From: Corylus avellana | Lineage: Eukaryota > Streptophyta > Magnoliopsida > Fagales > Betulaceae | Assembly: GCF_901000735.1 (NCBI RefSeq) | Contig: NC_081546.1 | Coordinates: 24,155,009-24,219,008, forward strand | DNA length: 64,000 nt | Direction: 5' to 3' | Part shown: one piece after another, positions 1-12,393 of the stretch | How the letters are laid out: each line of letters opens with the position of its first letter | How positions within the stretch are numbered: the stretch's first letter is position 1 | Notes under the pieces: model-generated | The model's database searches: none | The model's input: only the letters and a program-made list of their open reading frames with translations | Told to the model about the DNA's origin: nothing | Translations under genes and position numbers: made by a program

Positions 1-918
1 GCTAGCTTCCCAAAAAATTCCAATAAAACAAAAAATCATTTTTTTCCCCTTTCTGCTGAGGCGCTGCCATGTATTACATCTTTTTTACCTACCCTACTAA
101 GACATTGACACAATCCCTTTTCCTTTCTTTTTCCTCCCCGTGCCCCCACTGAGTACCTTTTTGCTGTCCTTTTCTTCACACAACCAGCAAAGGAGATAGA
201 GCCCAAAAAAAAAAAACAAAAAAAGCAAAGGATATAGAAGAGATTGGTGCTTTCCTCCCCCTCTTCCTGCTTTTTTCTTATCTATTATTCTGGTCAGTTA
301 GGCCCCCACGCTCCCACAGCTGCACTTCTTCTTCTTTTTTCCTATCTTACAATGTGATTTTGGGTCACTTTGTCCCCCATGGCCCCATGCCCCTAAGGCC
401 CACTTAATGGCTTGTGTTTTCTAAGAAGTAAGAACCAAGAATCATTATTAGAAATATTATTAATTGGACTTGGTTCTGAATTTGGGGTCACTTAGGAGTT
501 AGGCCTCTACGGCCACTCTTGCTTTTTTTCTTTTTGATTTTGGTCATCCATTTTACTGCCTGGTTATGAATTCAGACTGAACTTAATCATGTTTGGGTCA
601 CTTGGCCGGCCCCTCACAACAAAATCTTGGCTCCACCACTGTTAGCAACTCTGCAACCCAAGGCACAACCAAAGGATTCCTCTACTTCATGATCCAGCAG
701 CACAACCAAAGGATTCCTCTATTTCATAGTCCAGCAGCAGGTGCAATATATAAATTCATTATTAATTTAATTCTGACTTTTAAAAGCCTCATCTTCAATG
801 TACACAGCAATTGCTAAGGGTCATCCTACAGACAGAAGGTCATGCTTTATTTAATATGTTAGGCAGTTTTGCATATCCATTGGTCATTTGCAGGGCTTAC
901 TTTTTAGCCAATATTAAG

Positions 919-1070
919 TTGCAGTTACATTCAAGTACATATAATCATAGATCATACCAACACTTAGAAGCCCACATGGCTACAACATTATGATTTGCAG
1001 TTACATTCAAGTACATATAATCATAGATCATACCAACACTTAGAAGCCCACATGGCTACAACATTATGAA
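919..1070. repeat. 76-bp tandem duplication (two units)
   Basis: Two adjacent 76-bp units (919-994 and 995-1070), starting TTGCAGTTACATTC. The same pair is present in copy 2 (7267-7418), so it is older than the 3.6 kb duplication. It lies in the region corresponding to annexin intron 3. Confidence 0.93.
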
Positions 1071-1292
1071 CGCCCTATTTGAAGGGGGTTGGGAACATTA
1101 ACTCTGGATTTTATCAGAATGCAAATCATATAGACAAACAAAAGGACAGTTAAATGAGATACCTGGATATTATTCATAAAATGCTGTTAGCTTAAAGTGA
1201 GAATTTCAAAAAGGAATCAAAGATATTTGTCTCCAAAGCATAATAGTTCAGCCTTGATTAAAGCAAAATTCAGAAACATAGAGAAAGGTTAC

Positions 1293-1899
1293 CTTTTTAT
1301 GATCTGCAGAGGTGTTTCTTTCAATATCATGTTCAAGGGGAACTCCAAATTTTGAATGATATATTTGTTTAAAACTTTGTATCTGAGACGGGGTACGAGA
1401 ACATAATACTTCAGTTGCAGCTTCAAAATTATGTGTCTCTGTTAATGCCTGCCTGGGAATGATTGCATCACGTCCTGCTGGATCATGCATCCAGAGGAGA
1501 ACTGCTGTCTGATAAATCGAAGAATATCATATGAACAGGAGTTAAAGCTATAATAAATATATCAGCATATAGAATTCAGATCTAGATGCTTTGGCAGAGT
1601 TTATAAATACTGTCATATACAATTCTATCTCCAGTAGTTGAGTGCAAAAAAGAAATGAAAAAAGAAAAAAAAAAAAAAAAAATCATAAAAAAGGTATAGC
1701 TGCTCCACAGACCTTAGCCTAAAAGAATTCATGAGTAGGTATAATATTGCTACCTCTAGTTTTCCATGAAGCTCTGAAGACAAGCGTTTAAGAAGGTCAT
1801 CAGAATACATTGTTCTATATTCTTGTTGGATGAGAGCACGCTGTGTTGCATCACGATGGGCAAGAATGCTGACCACTGCTGCAGTATCGCACCCTAACC
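1293..1899 (-). pseudogene. Extra copy of annexin exons 2 and 3 (partial gene)
   Basis: Exon 2' is 1754-1899 (146 bp) and exon 3' is 1293-1508 (216 bp). Both keep their splice sites and open frames. They are the same length as the exons of the main gene at 8098-8243 and 7641-7856. A CTA/TTA leucine change in exon 2 is silent. Exon 1 is not present in this copy before the gap, and any exons 4-6 would lie left of position 1. The copy is therefore either part of a second annexin gene running off the window, or a stranded fragment, or an assembly duplicate. It lies 3' of the main gene's last exon, so it does not contribute to that gene in the order shown. Confidence 0.75.
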
Positions 1900-2159
1900 C
1901 TGGAAAAACAAAATTAAACAAGAGTATTTGGAAATGAATATTCTGCATACGCAATGAAAATTCTTAAAACACCTCGTAGAAGACTCAATGGGAAATCCCA
2001 ATATCCTTAATATGGCAGCTCACAGAAGGAATATTGTTAATATCTCCTCTTTTTAAACTTTGGGATGTATAACAATCAATATCTTGTACAATCAAAATGT
2101 AGGAAACTGGTGGCGGAACTTGATTTGTTCCACCAAGAACTACCACTCAAAAAAATTAA

Positions 2160-2951
2160 GGCCCCATTTGTTTCATCATAAAACCTTTTTCTGGAAAAAT
2201 GTTGACTCCACTTTTGGGTGTTTGGGCAGCTGAAAATTTTGAAACCGAAAAACATTTTCAGTTGACCAAAGAAAACAATGCTAATGGGGCATAAAAAATG
2301 TTTTACTCTTTTCGTTTCCATAAACCATTTTCCACCCCTCTCCGTCACCACAAACCCTCATTCTCTCTCTCTCTCAAACAGAAATCACCGCCGTCAGCGA
2401 CCGCTATTGGCAACCACCATCTCACTCTCTCTTCTCTTTGCCTTCCACAATCGGCAACCACTATTGTCTTTGCCTAGCAATAGCCACCAACTTCACAATG
2501 CCACCGCCATCAACCACTGGAGACCATCGCCGTCACGCTACCACTGGTCTTCCGCCGCTGTCTAATCTTCTCTCTCCACTATCAACCACTGGAAATCATC
2601 GACTTTCTCTGCTCTCTCTCTCTCTCTTCCATGCCGCCTGTTTTCATGTTCATTGTGATTTGTGGATGGCCGATTAGTTGGATTATAAGGTGTTGATCTT
2701 TGATTAAGGTTTTGATAGGTGTGATTTTTTGAATTTGGTGTTTGTGTGGTGATTTTGCTGCAGTGTATGCTGATTTTCGGTGAGAGGACTGTGGTGGTGA
2801 TTTCTGGTGTGTTTTTAAAGCATTTTCAACTTCCAACCAAACACTTAAAATGTTTTCCAAACCATTTTTTTGCAACCAACCACTGAAAGATAGCCAATTT
2901 TTCCTGAAAACATTTTCCAACAGAACATTTTACACTAAAACAAACAAGGGC
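2160..2951. mobile_element. PIF/Harbinger (Tourist-like) non-autonomous element, copy 1
   Basis: The element begins GGCCCCATTTGTTT and ends AAACAAACAAGGGC, imperfect terminal inverted repeats of 14 bp. It is flanked by TAA on both sides (2157-2159 and 2952-2954), the 3-bp target duplication typical of PIF/Harbinger. Inside are a CT-rich stretch and several further inverted GAAAACATTTTCC-type motifs near the ends. No transposase is encoded. The identical insertion is at 8504-9295. Confidence 0.65.
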
Positions 2952-3408
2952 TAACTTGCCATCTTACAGTGAACATCTGTTGCCTTGTGAAGACAATTAT
3001 GGCACAACTTAATTTACCCACCAAGCCCTAAGCCAGCATTATATTAGCTGCTTTCAGGTGACTTTTAGCCAACAAAAGCTTCACCTAGTTAATCCCCAAC
3101 CCATCTACAAAGCCTCATGACCCTCTCTCAACAAATAGAGCTTCACGATTTTCCCCAGCCCCAAGTAACCAAATAAGCAAGCCTAAAAAAAATTTCCAAC
3201 TCTGTCCTTCACCATTTGGTCATGCCATCATAAATTATTAAGACTCCGTTCTAACTATTTCAGGAAATAAAATTACCAAATATAACATATTCTACTGATT
3301 TAAGATGATAATCTTGTAGCAATAAAAAATATTAACTTTTTCAGCTTAACTTCCAATGGCAGAATCTTTTCAAACCAACTTTTGGGTCCTATTTTTGCTC
3401 ATGACAAA

Positions 3409-3457
3409 CCAATGGTTTAGAACTTTTTTTTTTTTTGAAATCCAATGGTTTAGAACT
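3409..3457. mobile_element. Micro-retroinsertion (poly-T) with 16-bp target duplication, copy 1 only
   Basis: The 16-mer CCAATGGTTTAGAACT occurs at 3409-3424 and 3442-3457, on either side of a 17-base insert of poly-T plus GAAAT. The corresponding place in copy 2 (9753-9768) has the 16-mer only once. This looks like a retroposition event reduced to little more than its poly(A) tail. It happened after the two copies separated, or is polymorphic between haplotypes. Confidence 0.75.
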
Positions 3458-3668
3458 ATTTACAAGTTTTAGACAATGATTCTACTCATTTCTTATAAAT
3501 ATATCCAGCATTCAAATGTATACCAGTTGTTCAGTTGCATATTAATACAAAATAAGATAAAAGACAAGATGACTTTCTAGGTCACTTAAAAGTCTTAAAA
3601 GTTGTCATGGCACAAATTCTTCGTTGCTTCTGTTGTTCATACACACTTTAAAAATAATATTTTGAACT

Positions 3669-3768
3669 NNNNNNNNNNNNNNNNNNNNNNNNNNNNNNNN
3701 NNNNNNNNNNNNNNNNNNNNNNNNNNNNNNNNNNNNNNNNNNNNNNNNNNNNNNNNNNNNNNNNNNNN
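3669..3768. other. Assembly gap (100 N)
   Basis: One hundred N characters, a conventional arbitrary gap length. The left edge is the end of the duplicated annexin segment. The right edge lies inside a non-autonomous hAT-like element. Confidence 0.99.
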
Positions 3769-4291
3769 AACCGGTTTTTGAAAAAAATTAGTGTTTGGAG
3801 TTCATTTTAGGTATTGGGCCTAAAATAAACCCATTATTTTTTTCATAAGTTAGCTCATTTAAAAAAAAGCTAGTAATCTTTTTGTCTAAATTAAATAGGT
3901 TTTATTGTGATTGTTCCAAATAATTAAAAAATAAACCCAAAAAAACCTAAAAATCCTAAAAAATCAATGTTTTTGCCTATATGAGCCTTAGAAATAAAAA
4001 TTCATATCTTTTAAAATACCCTAAAAATCATTTTAAAACCTTCAAAACCAGAAAAGTGAGAAACCTAATTGCCTAAGATCCTAAACGCTGCATAAAAGAC
4101 TAAAAGAATTAATATATATATATATAATTTAATAAAATAAGACCCGGTTTTGATTTTCCTGGTTTTTACCGGGTGCCAAAAACTGGGACCAGAACCGGGG
4201 TCCCAATTTTTTTTTTTGGCAACCGGAACCGAAACCGGTCCCCGGTTTCCCGGTCCCAGTTCCGGTTTCTCCGTTATTTTTGACACCCCTA
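3769..4291. mobile_element. Right part of a non-autonomous hAT-like element, cut by the gap
   Basis: AT-rich sequence is followed by clusters of CCGGTTT/AACCGG motifs, ending TTTTTGACACCCCTA at 4291. A TAGGGGTGTCAAAAA inverted end is characteristic of a widespread class of plant non-autonomous hAT elements. A related element occupies 62040-62489, again immediately beside a gap. The left end is not visible. Confidence 0.6.
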
Positions 4292-4562
4292 CAAAAAACC
4301 AAAATTTAAGAAACTAAGTACAGCATGACATACCTCAACTCTTACAGTTGTCCAAATTTGCATTAAAAGCATTAAAAGAAAACTTGTCCCCACGCTATTG
4401 CTGCCACATCCACCTGCTTTGCATTAATATAGCATTTACCACACTCTTACACACTTCAGCATTCAGGAAGCTTAAATTCTGGCACAATTGAGATATTACA
4501 ACTTGATAGATCTGGTTCATAATTACATCTCCCGTACAAAACAGCCATCATCTTTCTTTTGG

Positions 4563-7500
4563 CTAATGGTTGGGACCCAGAAGGGAAAGAAGAAAAGTCC
4601 TGTAATGACCTGATGTTTCTGAGTTGACTGCATCATTCAATGTCTTCTTGTATTTCTTCAAGTATTCAGCTTTTATATACTGCATATCGATCTCAGCCCT
4701 GGTCACAATTACCCTTATAATGGTGTTGTCATTAGTTCCTAAACCCTTCATAGCTTTATGCAACACCTGCAAAAATTTAGAGGTGATAGGACACATCCAT
4801 GACCTTATTGGTAGGTTCTTGAGTACCATGATGCCAAACCATCAGTAAAAGTAGAATATCTGGCTTTGTTTGTGCAGATATACAAGAGATAAAGAAACAC
4901 AGAGAATCAGTTTTGCTAAGTATTCATCTCTATGGAATTTTGATATCAGAATGGTGGATATAGTCATGAATCAATTGTTAAGTCACTTACTTTTTCTTTT
5001 GCTGGTTTCTACTGTTTACAATGGAACTTATTGGAATAATGGAAGGAGGTATTTGGAGGGCCAATCCAAAGAAAATTGTGAGTAAGCTTTACAGAATTAT
5101 TGTGAAGTTGTGCAAATAGAAATTGGTCCCTATAGTAGAAGTTTTGTACACTATAACATTGGCGTTATCCAATAAGAAACAAAGAACATGTGAAAGCTTT
5201 GAAGTTGTCCCTACTATAATAATATGCCTTCAAGAATCAAGCTGATTTCAACTATACACTATAATAAGAGGTTTTTTGTTCTGACATGCTATTCCTAAAA
5301 CTTAGGGTAGTTGTCTCTACTAGAATCAGGTAACATAGACACATTACTAGCAGGTTTTTCATTTACCTTGCCTTTCTTGCATAAAACGCCAAGTTTGTGA
5401 AATTATTTTTGTAACAAACTTCTCCATTATAGCCAAATTGCAGCAAAGAGAAACAACAGCTAAGCTTAGAGAGTGGGATGATACCTTTGCAAAGTACTTT
5501 GCAGGATTCTCTGCACAGCGTAAAATTGTCAAGAGAGCATATTCAAAATGACCTGATGTTTCACTCTTTATTGCCTGAGATAAGTTCAGTTTGGCCAAGT
5601 GTCAGAACAGAAATTTCAAGAGTGAATAAGCTTGGGGAATCGATAAACAAAAGGGTGAGATCATAGAAAGAAACTATACACTTTTTAGTGAATTTCCATA
5701 CATGCCATGGTAAGCATAACAAATAGCAGCCAATTGTGCCCTGCTTCGCTGACAGAATATGCGAATAAAGGTGTTCTCATCAGTTCCCAATTTCTTCTCC
5801 CCTGCTTTAAAAAGAGCCTTTGCATCCTTCTCAGTTATTGCTCTGTCAACTTCCAGACCTTCATAACGGGGTGTGCTTACATATGCAAGCAAGAGCTACA
5901 CCAAGTATTTTGCATTAAGATAATGAAGACATTCCTTGTATATCTTAACAAAAGATATTCTAAAATATGAGAATTGAACGTTAAAAAGACTCTGCATGAC
6001 AAGGATTCAAGTTGGACACCTTGTTATCACAAACCATGCATCAAGCCACCCGTCATTATAGATATACAGTCCTCTAAGATCAGTAGGTTGTCTAGTTACT
6101 TCGCTCTCTATTTCAATTTCAAAGCATCCTTGGAAAAAGCATTTTGAAATTCAGAAGAACTACATGGAGGAGCCATTGAACAGCTCAAATAATGCCCGGG
6201 CACACATGACAAGGGTTAAAGTTGGATAGCTTGCTATCTCAAAAACCAAGCAGCTACCCCTCATTTCAGATATACAGTACTCTAAGATCCTTACGTATTC
6301 CAAATTCCAATAACTAAAAGAAGAAGAATAATTAAACCCAAATCCTAAAGACTGAAATGCAAGCTTCCCAAAAAATTCCAATAAAACAAAAAATCATTTT
6401 TTTCCCCTTTCTGCTGAGGCGCTGCCATGTATTTCATCTTTTTTACCTACCCTACTAAGACATTGACACAATCCCTTTTCCTTTCTTTTTCCTCCCCGTG
6501 CCCCCACTGAGTACCTTTTTGCTGTCCTTTTCTTCACACAACCAGCAAAGGAGATAGAGCCCAAAAAAAGCAAAGGATATAGAAGAGATTGGTGCTTTCC
6601 TCCCCCTCTTCCTGCTTTTTTCTTATCTATTATTCTGGTCAGTTAGGCCCCCACGCTCCCACAGCTGCACTTCTTCTTCTTCTTTTTTCCTATCTTACAA
6701 TGTGATTTTGGGTCACTTTGTCCCCCATGGCCCCATGCCCCTAAGGCCCACTTAATGGCTTGTGTTTTCTAAGAAGTAAGAACCAAGAATCATTATTAGA
6801 AATATTATTAATTGGACTTGGTTCTGAATTTGGGGTCACTTAGGAGTTAGGCCTCTACGGCCACTCTTGCTTTTTTTCTTTTTGATTTTGGTCATCCATT
6901 TTACTGCCTAGTTATGAATTCAGACTGAACTTAATCATGTTTGGGTCACTTGGCCGGCCCCTCACAACAAAATCTTGGCTCCACCACTGTTAGCAACTCT
7001 GCAACCCAAGGCACAACCAAAGGATTCCTCTACTTCATGATCCAGCAGCACAACCAAAGGATTCCTCTATTTCATAGTCCAGCAGCAGGTGCAATATATA
7101 AATTCATTATTAATTTAATTCTGACTTTTAAAAGCCTCATCTTCAATGTACACAGCAATTGCTAAGGGTCATCCTACAGACAGAAGGTCATGCTTTATTT
7201 AATATGTTAGGCAGTTTTGCATATCCATTGGTCATTTGCAGGGCTTACTTTTTAGCCAATATTAAGTTGCAGTTACATTCAAGTACATATAATCATAGAT
7301 CATACCAACACTTAGAAGCCCACATGGCTACAACATTATGATTTGCAGTTACATTCAAGTACATATAATCATAGATCATACCAACACTTAGAAGCCCACA
7401 TGGCTACAACATTATGAACGCCCTATTTGAAGGGGGTTGGGAACATTAACTCTGGATTTTATCAGAATGCAAATCATATAGATAAACAAAAGGACAGTTA

Positions 7501-10500
7501 AATGAGATACCTGGATATTATTCATAAAATGCTGTTAGCTTAAAGTGAGAATTTCAAAAAGGAATCAAAGATATTTGTCTCCAAAGCATAATAGTTCAGC
7601 CTTGATTAAAGCAAAATTCAGAAACATAGAGAAAGGTTACCTTTTTATGATCTGCAGAGGTGTTTCTTTCAATATCATGTTCAAGGGGAACTCCAAATTT
7701 TGAATGATATATTTGTTTAAAACTTTGTATCTGAGACGGGGTACGAGAACATAATACTTCAGTTGCAGCTTCAAAATTATGTGTCTCTGTTAATGCCTGC
7801 CTGGGAATGATTGCATCACGTCCTGCTGGATCATGCATCCAGAGGAGAACTGCTGTCTGATAAATCGAAGAATATCATATGAACAGGAGTTAAAGCTATA
7901 ATAAATATATCAGCATATAGAATTCAGATCTAGATGCTTTGGCAGAGTTTATAAATACTGTCATATACAATTCTATCTCCAGTAGTTGAGTGCAAAAAAG
8001 AAATGAAAAAAGAAAAAAAAAAAAAATCATAAAAAAGGTATAGCTGCTCCACAGACCTTAGCCTAAAAGAATTCATGAGTAGGTATAATATTGCTACCTC
8101 TAATTTTCCATGAAGCTCTGAAGACAAGCGTTTAAGAAGGTCATCAGAATACATTGTTCTATATTCTTGTTGGATGAGAGCACGCTGTGTTGCATCACGA
8201 TGGGCAAGAATGCTGACCACTGCTGCAGTATCGCACCCTAACCCTGGAAAAACAAAATTAAACAAGAGTATTTGGAAATGAATATTCTGCATACGCAATG
8301 AAAATTCTTAAAACACCTTGTAGAAGACTCAATGGGAAATCCCAATATCCTTAATATGGCAGCTCACAGAAGGAATATAGTTAATATCTCCTCTTTTAAA
8401 ACTTTGGGATGTATAACAATCAATATCTTGTACAATCAAAATGTAGGAAACTGGTGGCGGAACTTGATTTGTTCCACCAAGAACTACCACTCAAAAAAAT
8501 TAAGGCCCCATTTGTTTCATCATAAAACCTTTTTCTGGAAAAATGTTGACTCCACTTTTGGGTGTTTGGGCAGCTGAAAATTTTGAAACCGAAAAACATT
8601 TTCAGTTGACCAAAGAAAACAATGCTAATGGGGCATAAAAAATGTTTTACTCTTTTCGTTTCCATAAACCATTTTCCACCCCTCTCCGTCACCACACCCT
8701 CATTCTCTCTCTCTCTCAAACAGAAATCACCGCCGTCAGCGACCGCTATTGGTAACCACCATCTCACTCTCTCTTCTCTTTGCCTTCCACAATCGGCAAC
8801 CACTATTGTCTTTGCCTAGCAATAGCCACCAACTTCACAATGCCACCGCCATCAACCACTGGAGACCATCGCCGTCACGCTACCACTGGTCTTCCGCCGC
8901 TGTCTAATCTTCTCTCTCCACTATCAACCACTGGAAATCATCGACTTTCTCTGCTCTCTCTCTCTCTCTTCCATGCCGCCTGTTTTCATGTTCATTGTGA
9001 TTTGTGGATGGCCGATTGGTTGGGTTATAAGGTGTTGATCTTTGATTAAGGTTTTGATAGGTGTGATTTTTTGAATTTGGTGTTTGTGTGGTGATTTTGC
9101 TGCAGTGTATGCTGATTTTCGGTGAGAGGACTGTGGTGGTGATTTCTGGTGTGTTTTTAAAGCATTTTCAACTTCCAACCAAACACTTAAAATGTTTTCC
9201 AAACCATTTTTTTGCAACCAACCACTGAAAGATAGCCAATTTTTCCTGAAAACATTTTCCAACAGAAAACATTTTACACTAAAACAAACAAGGGCTAACT
9301 TGCCATCTTACAGTGAACATCTGTTGCCTTGTGAAGACAATTATGGCACAACTTAATTTACCCACCAAGCCCTAAGCCAGCATTATATTAGCTGCTTTCA
9401 GGTGACTTTTAGCCAACAAAAGCTTCACCTAGTTAATCCCCAACCCATCTACAAAGCCTTATGACCCTCTCTCAACAAATAGAGCTTCACGATTTTCCCC
9501 AGCCCCAAGTAACCAAATAAGCAAGCCTAAAAAAAATTTCCAACTCTGTCCTTCATCGTTTGGTCATGCCATCATAAATTGTTAAGACTCCGTTCTAACT
9601 ATTTCAGGAAATAAAATTACCAAATATAACATATTCTACTGATTTAAGATGATAATCTTGTAGCAATAAAAAATATTAACTTTTTCAGCTTAACTTCCAA
9701 TGGCAGAATCTTTTCAAACCAACTTTTGGGTCCTATTTTTGCTCATGACAAGCCAATGGTTTAGAACTATTTACAAGTTTTAGACAATGATTCTACTCAT
9801 TTCTTATAAATATATCCAGCATTCAAATGTATACCAGTTGTTCAGTTGCATATTAATACAAAATAAGATAAAAGACAAGATGACTTTCTAGGTCACTTAA
9901 AAGTCTTAAAAGTTGTCATGGCACAAATTCTTCATTGCTTCTGTTGTTCATACACACTTTAAAAATAATATTTTGAACTACTTATAACATTCACGCATGC
10001 AGATATCTTTTTTCCAGAAGCATCTCAATAAAAATCAAATCACAATTTGTAAAAACTACTTTGGGTAATAAGTATCAGTGGCATAAACTTTTCAGCCGGC
10101 AACCAGACTGCTTTTCAGTTATCGGTTTGGGAGCAATATCCTAGAGGAAAAAGCCCTTGTTACAAAATGCAAAACATTCTGAATCATGCAGAAATATCAC
10201 CTTTTTCTTCCTTGCCGAAAATCTCCATTTCTTTCTTGATTATGTTATTCTTTTTTCTTTCAATTGCTTGGCTAACTCCCCCTACCCATGAACCCTCCCA
10301 GTCCTAGTAAAGGCAAGATTCAAAATTCCAGGTCTCTGGTACAAAGCCAATAGACTTTACCAGCTAAACCAGCCAGCACCTTCTTATGTTAATCTTTTAA
10401 TTTTAAGCCTACCCATTTCATTGTCAATGGAACTAATTGCACCCTAAAAACAAATCACTGATATTTTAGTCTAGTTTATTTGGTTGTCATACACATTTTC

Positions 10501-12393
10501 CATAAGCATCTGCAAGGGATAGTAACTAAAATCATGTCACAACAAGCTCAATCATACCAATATAGTCACAGCAAATGGATTTGTTACATCATATTTGGAG
10601 GCAACATTTCCAATGTTCCAAGCCAAATATAATAACCAGAAAGACATTACTTTAAAAAAAAAAAAAAAAAAAGCAACTAGATCATATGCTTGCTTTTATG
10701 ATTGTGGTTTCTCAAAGACCATTCTTATTTATGGCACTTGCTTGAGCCATGTGTTTATTTTCTTCCTTCAACTGAAAGAACCATGTTAATGCGCTCTGTG
10801 TTTCAATTGCACTTGTTTATTTTCTTTCTTCACTTGAAAGAACCATCAGCTATTTTCTTTCTTTGTATTTTCTCTTCCTGTTATTTATTTTCTTTTCTTT
10901 CTTTCTTTCTCTCTTCCCCAAGACTTCATTAGTTGAAACAACAAAATCAAAATTCTACACATTTATGATTTTTATTTTTTTAAAAAAAAATAAAAAAAAT
11001 CAAGTAACTGTCAATTATGCAACAAAGTCTTAATGTTTTATATCCAATGGGAATAGATCTAAAACCTTAATTTTTTTTTTTTTTTTTTTTTGCTGTGAGA
11101 ATCACCATGAAAATTCATGATAATATCAATATTCTAGTTAATAAAAGACAAAAATTCATGACCAACATCATTCACAGCTAACAACTCTGTCACCTATAAT
11201 TACCTGTGCGTGCTTAAGCATATGACAAGACATGATTCTTTTATACGGAAGATGACCCTTATCAACTGAAATGGAACAACAAGTTCTGGGTCTTGTAACC
11301 AGAGTCTAGATTGTTCAAAGAAAATATTGTTTCCAGATGCAGAAATACAATTCCAAATATGCCATTGTGCACTTTTTTTTTTTTTTTTTGATAAGTAAAT
11401 ATGCCATTGTGCACTTATGTTAGAACAAAGGGTGAAATAAAAAATACCCTCATTGCTAATCATGTTGGGCTTTCTTTGAGCACAGCACAAGTTTCTTTTG
11501 TAACCCGAAATGCTTAAATGAATCCGTATCACAACTTTAAAAACCCCATTATCAGAGTATAGACAATAGTTTCAGCCATCTTGACAAGATTTCACTTCTC
11601 ATTACAACTTGCCTTAAAAGCAAGTTTTAATACTTATTAAACATGCTTTGGAAGTAAAAGCTCGGCTAGATAATGCGTGCCAACAAATATAGGATAATAA
11701 AGTCAGTTTAACGAAACAATATAGCAAGGATAGACACAAACACACACAAAAAGACAAAGCTTGGTGCTTAAAGTTCAAGCAATTTAAAGAATTGTAAAGG
11801 AAAAAATATAATAATGGGTACACTAGTTTCAATTCTCTCAAACTCTCACTAAAAAACAAACAAATTTATCGGAAAAATTACCACTCTATCATTTGGAAAC
11901 CGTCACAAAAACTCCTTTTGATTTGGAGTAAAATGACCCAGAAACATGAAATTTGACTCTCAGTAGGCCTAAGAACGTGCTGAAATAGCACTTTTTCAGC
12001 TTATAAATCCAAGAACAGATTTGTGTGCTGCCTCTTTCACAAATCGTAAGGTTTACAGAGGGTTTTCAAAAGAAGTTAATTTCCACTTATAATTTACCCA
12101 AAAAAAATAAAGAGTAAATTTTCATAAATTAAGAACGAGTATATCCCACAGAGAAATACAGGAAAATAAAAAGTAAAAAAAAAAAAAAAAAAAATTGGGT
12201 TTTTTACTTGAAATTTCTGTATGTTCGAGGATTTCCATGGTTGGATCAACAAAACTAGTGAACCACACATAAAAGCAATAACAAAACAGAAATTTCAAAA
12301 ACAGAGAGACAGAGTACCCTTGAAAGCGCGGTAAAGTGCTATAGTGTCGTCCCTTAGGGAAGTGGGAACCGGAGGAACGCTCAGCGTCGACAT
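4563..12393 (-). CDS. Annexin, plant D5-type (six exons)
   Basis: Calcium-dependent phospholipid-binding protein acting at membranes and in the cytosol. Exons on the minus strand: 12318-12393, 8098-8243, 7641-7856, 5680-5895, 5485-5574, 4563-4766, all with GT..AG borders and matching phases, giving 315 aa (about 316 is usual). The start reads [10 protein letters not shown], and exon 1 to exon 2 joins as YRAFKG-LGCDT, the start of annexin repeat 1. Four repeats are visible. Repeat 1 ([18 protein letters not shown]) and repeat 4 ([20 protein letters not shown]) keep the GxG calcium-loop pattern. Repeat 2 contains DPAGRDA, and repeat 3 has [19 protein letters not shown]. The end LLSLLGPNH resembles the annexin D5 C-terminus. 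Intron 1 (4 kb) holds a Harbinger-like element and poly-T insertions. Family assignment is firm; the D5 subtype is inference from remembered homologues. Confidence 0.93.
5999..6292. repeat. Diverged direct repeat inside annexin intron 3
   Basis: About 85 bp at 5999-6082 (GACAAGGATTCAAGTTGGA to CTCTAAGATC) recurs in diverged form at 6207-6292. The rest of intron 3 (5896-7640) is the left part of duplication copy 2. No coding signal other than the flanking exons was seen. Confidence 0.7.
7267..7418. repeat. 76-bp tandem duplication in copy 2
   Basis: Units 7267-7342 and 7343-7418, the counterpart of 919-1070. It lies in annexin intron 3. Confidence 0.93.
8504..9295. mobile_element. PIF/Harbinger (Tourist-like) non-autonomous element in annexin intron 1
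   Basis: Same element as 2160-2951, flanked by TAA at 8501-8503 and 9296-9298. Length is 792 bp with terminal inverted repeats GGCCCCATTTGTTT and AAACAAACAAGGGC. Short open frames inside it are compositional and not genes. Confidence 0.65.
9980..11340. other. Annexin intron 1, low-information sequence
   Basis: AT-rich intron with several poly-A/poly-T runs (10652-10672, 11071-11091) and a pyrimidine-rich stretch around 10800-10920. Around 10310-10380 there is a faint resemblance, on the minus strand, to a tRNA-derived SINE head (GTTTAGCTGGTAAAG and a degenerate GAATC box). It is too weak to call. Confidence 0.5.
11355..11416. mobile_element. Micro-retroinsertion: poly-T plus GATAAGT with 20-bp target duplication
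   Basis: The sequence from 11355 (AAATATGCCATTGTGCAC and following T) is repeated from 11397. Only a run of about 17 T and the heptamer GATAAGT lie between the two. GATAAGTAA next to poly-T also marks the 3' end of a LINE-like fragment at about 24866. The simplest reading is an extremely 5'-truncated LINE insertion, minus orientation, consisting of the tail only. Confidence 0.75.

Larger units (their letters stand above)
1..3668. repeat. Copy 1 of a 3.6 kb direct duplication of the annexin locus
   Basis: This segment matches 6359-9979 almost base for base. Differences are a few substitutions, homopolymer length changes, and a small poly-T insertion at 3425-3441 that copy 2 lacks. It carries annexin exons 2 and 3, the 76-bp tandem repeat and the Harbinger-like element. 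It ends exactly where the N gap begins (3669), and its left limit lies at or beyond the window edge. The high identity together with the abutting gap fits either a very recent tandem duplication or an unmerged second haplotype placed next to the first. The sequence alone does not decide. Confidence 0.93.
6359..9979. repeat. Copy 2 of the 3.6 kb direct duplication (in the annexin gene)
   Basis: This is the in-place copy of the segment repeated at 1-3668. It spans the end of intron 3, exons 3 and 2, and the first part of intron 1 of the annexin gene. Beyond 9979 the sequence continues as normal intron 1, whereas copy 1 stops at the gap. Confidence 0.93.

Noticed and set aside
593..993. Open frames at 593-817 and 811-993 (repeated at 6941-7341)
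   Set aside because: Identical in both duplication copies because the DNA is duplicated, without protein similarity; they lie in sequence corresponding to an annexin intron on the other strand.
2278..2920. Open frames rich in Ser, Pro, Thr and His at 2278-2920 and 8622-9262
   Set aside because: They lie entirely inside the Harbinger-like element and reflect its CT/CCA-rich composition.
10300..10385. Possible second tRNA-derived SINE
   Set aside because: The A and B boxes are too degenerate and no target duplication was found, unlike the clear SINE at 31556-31817.
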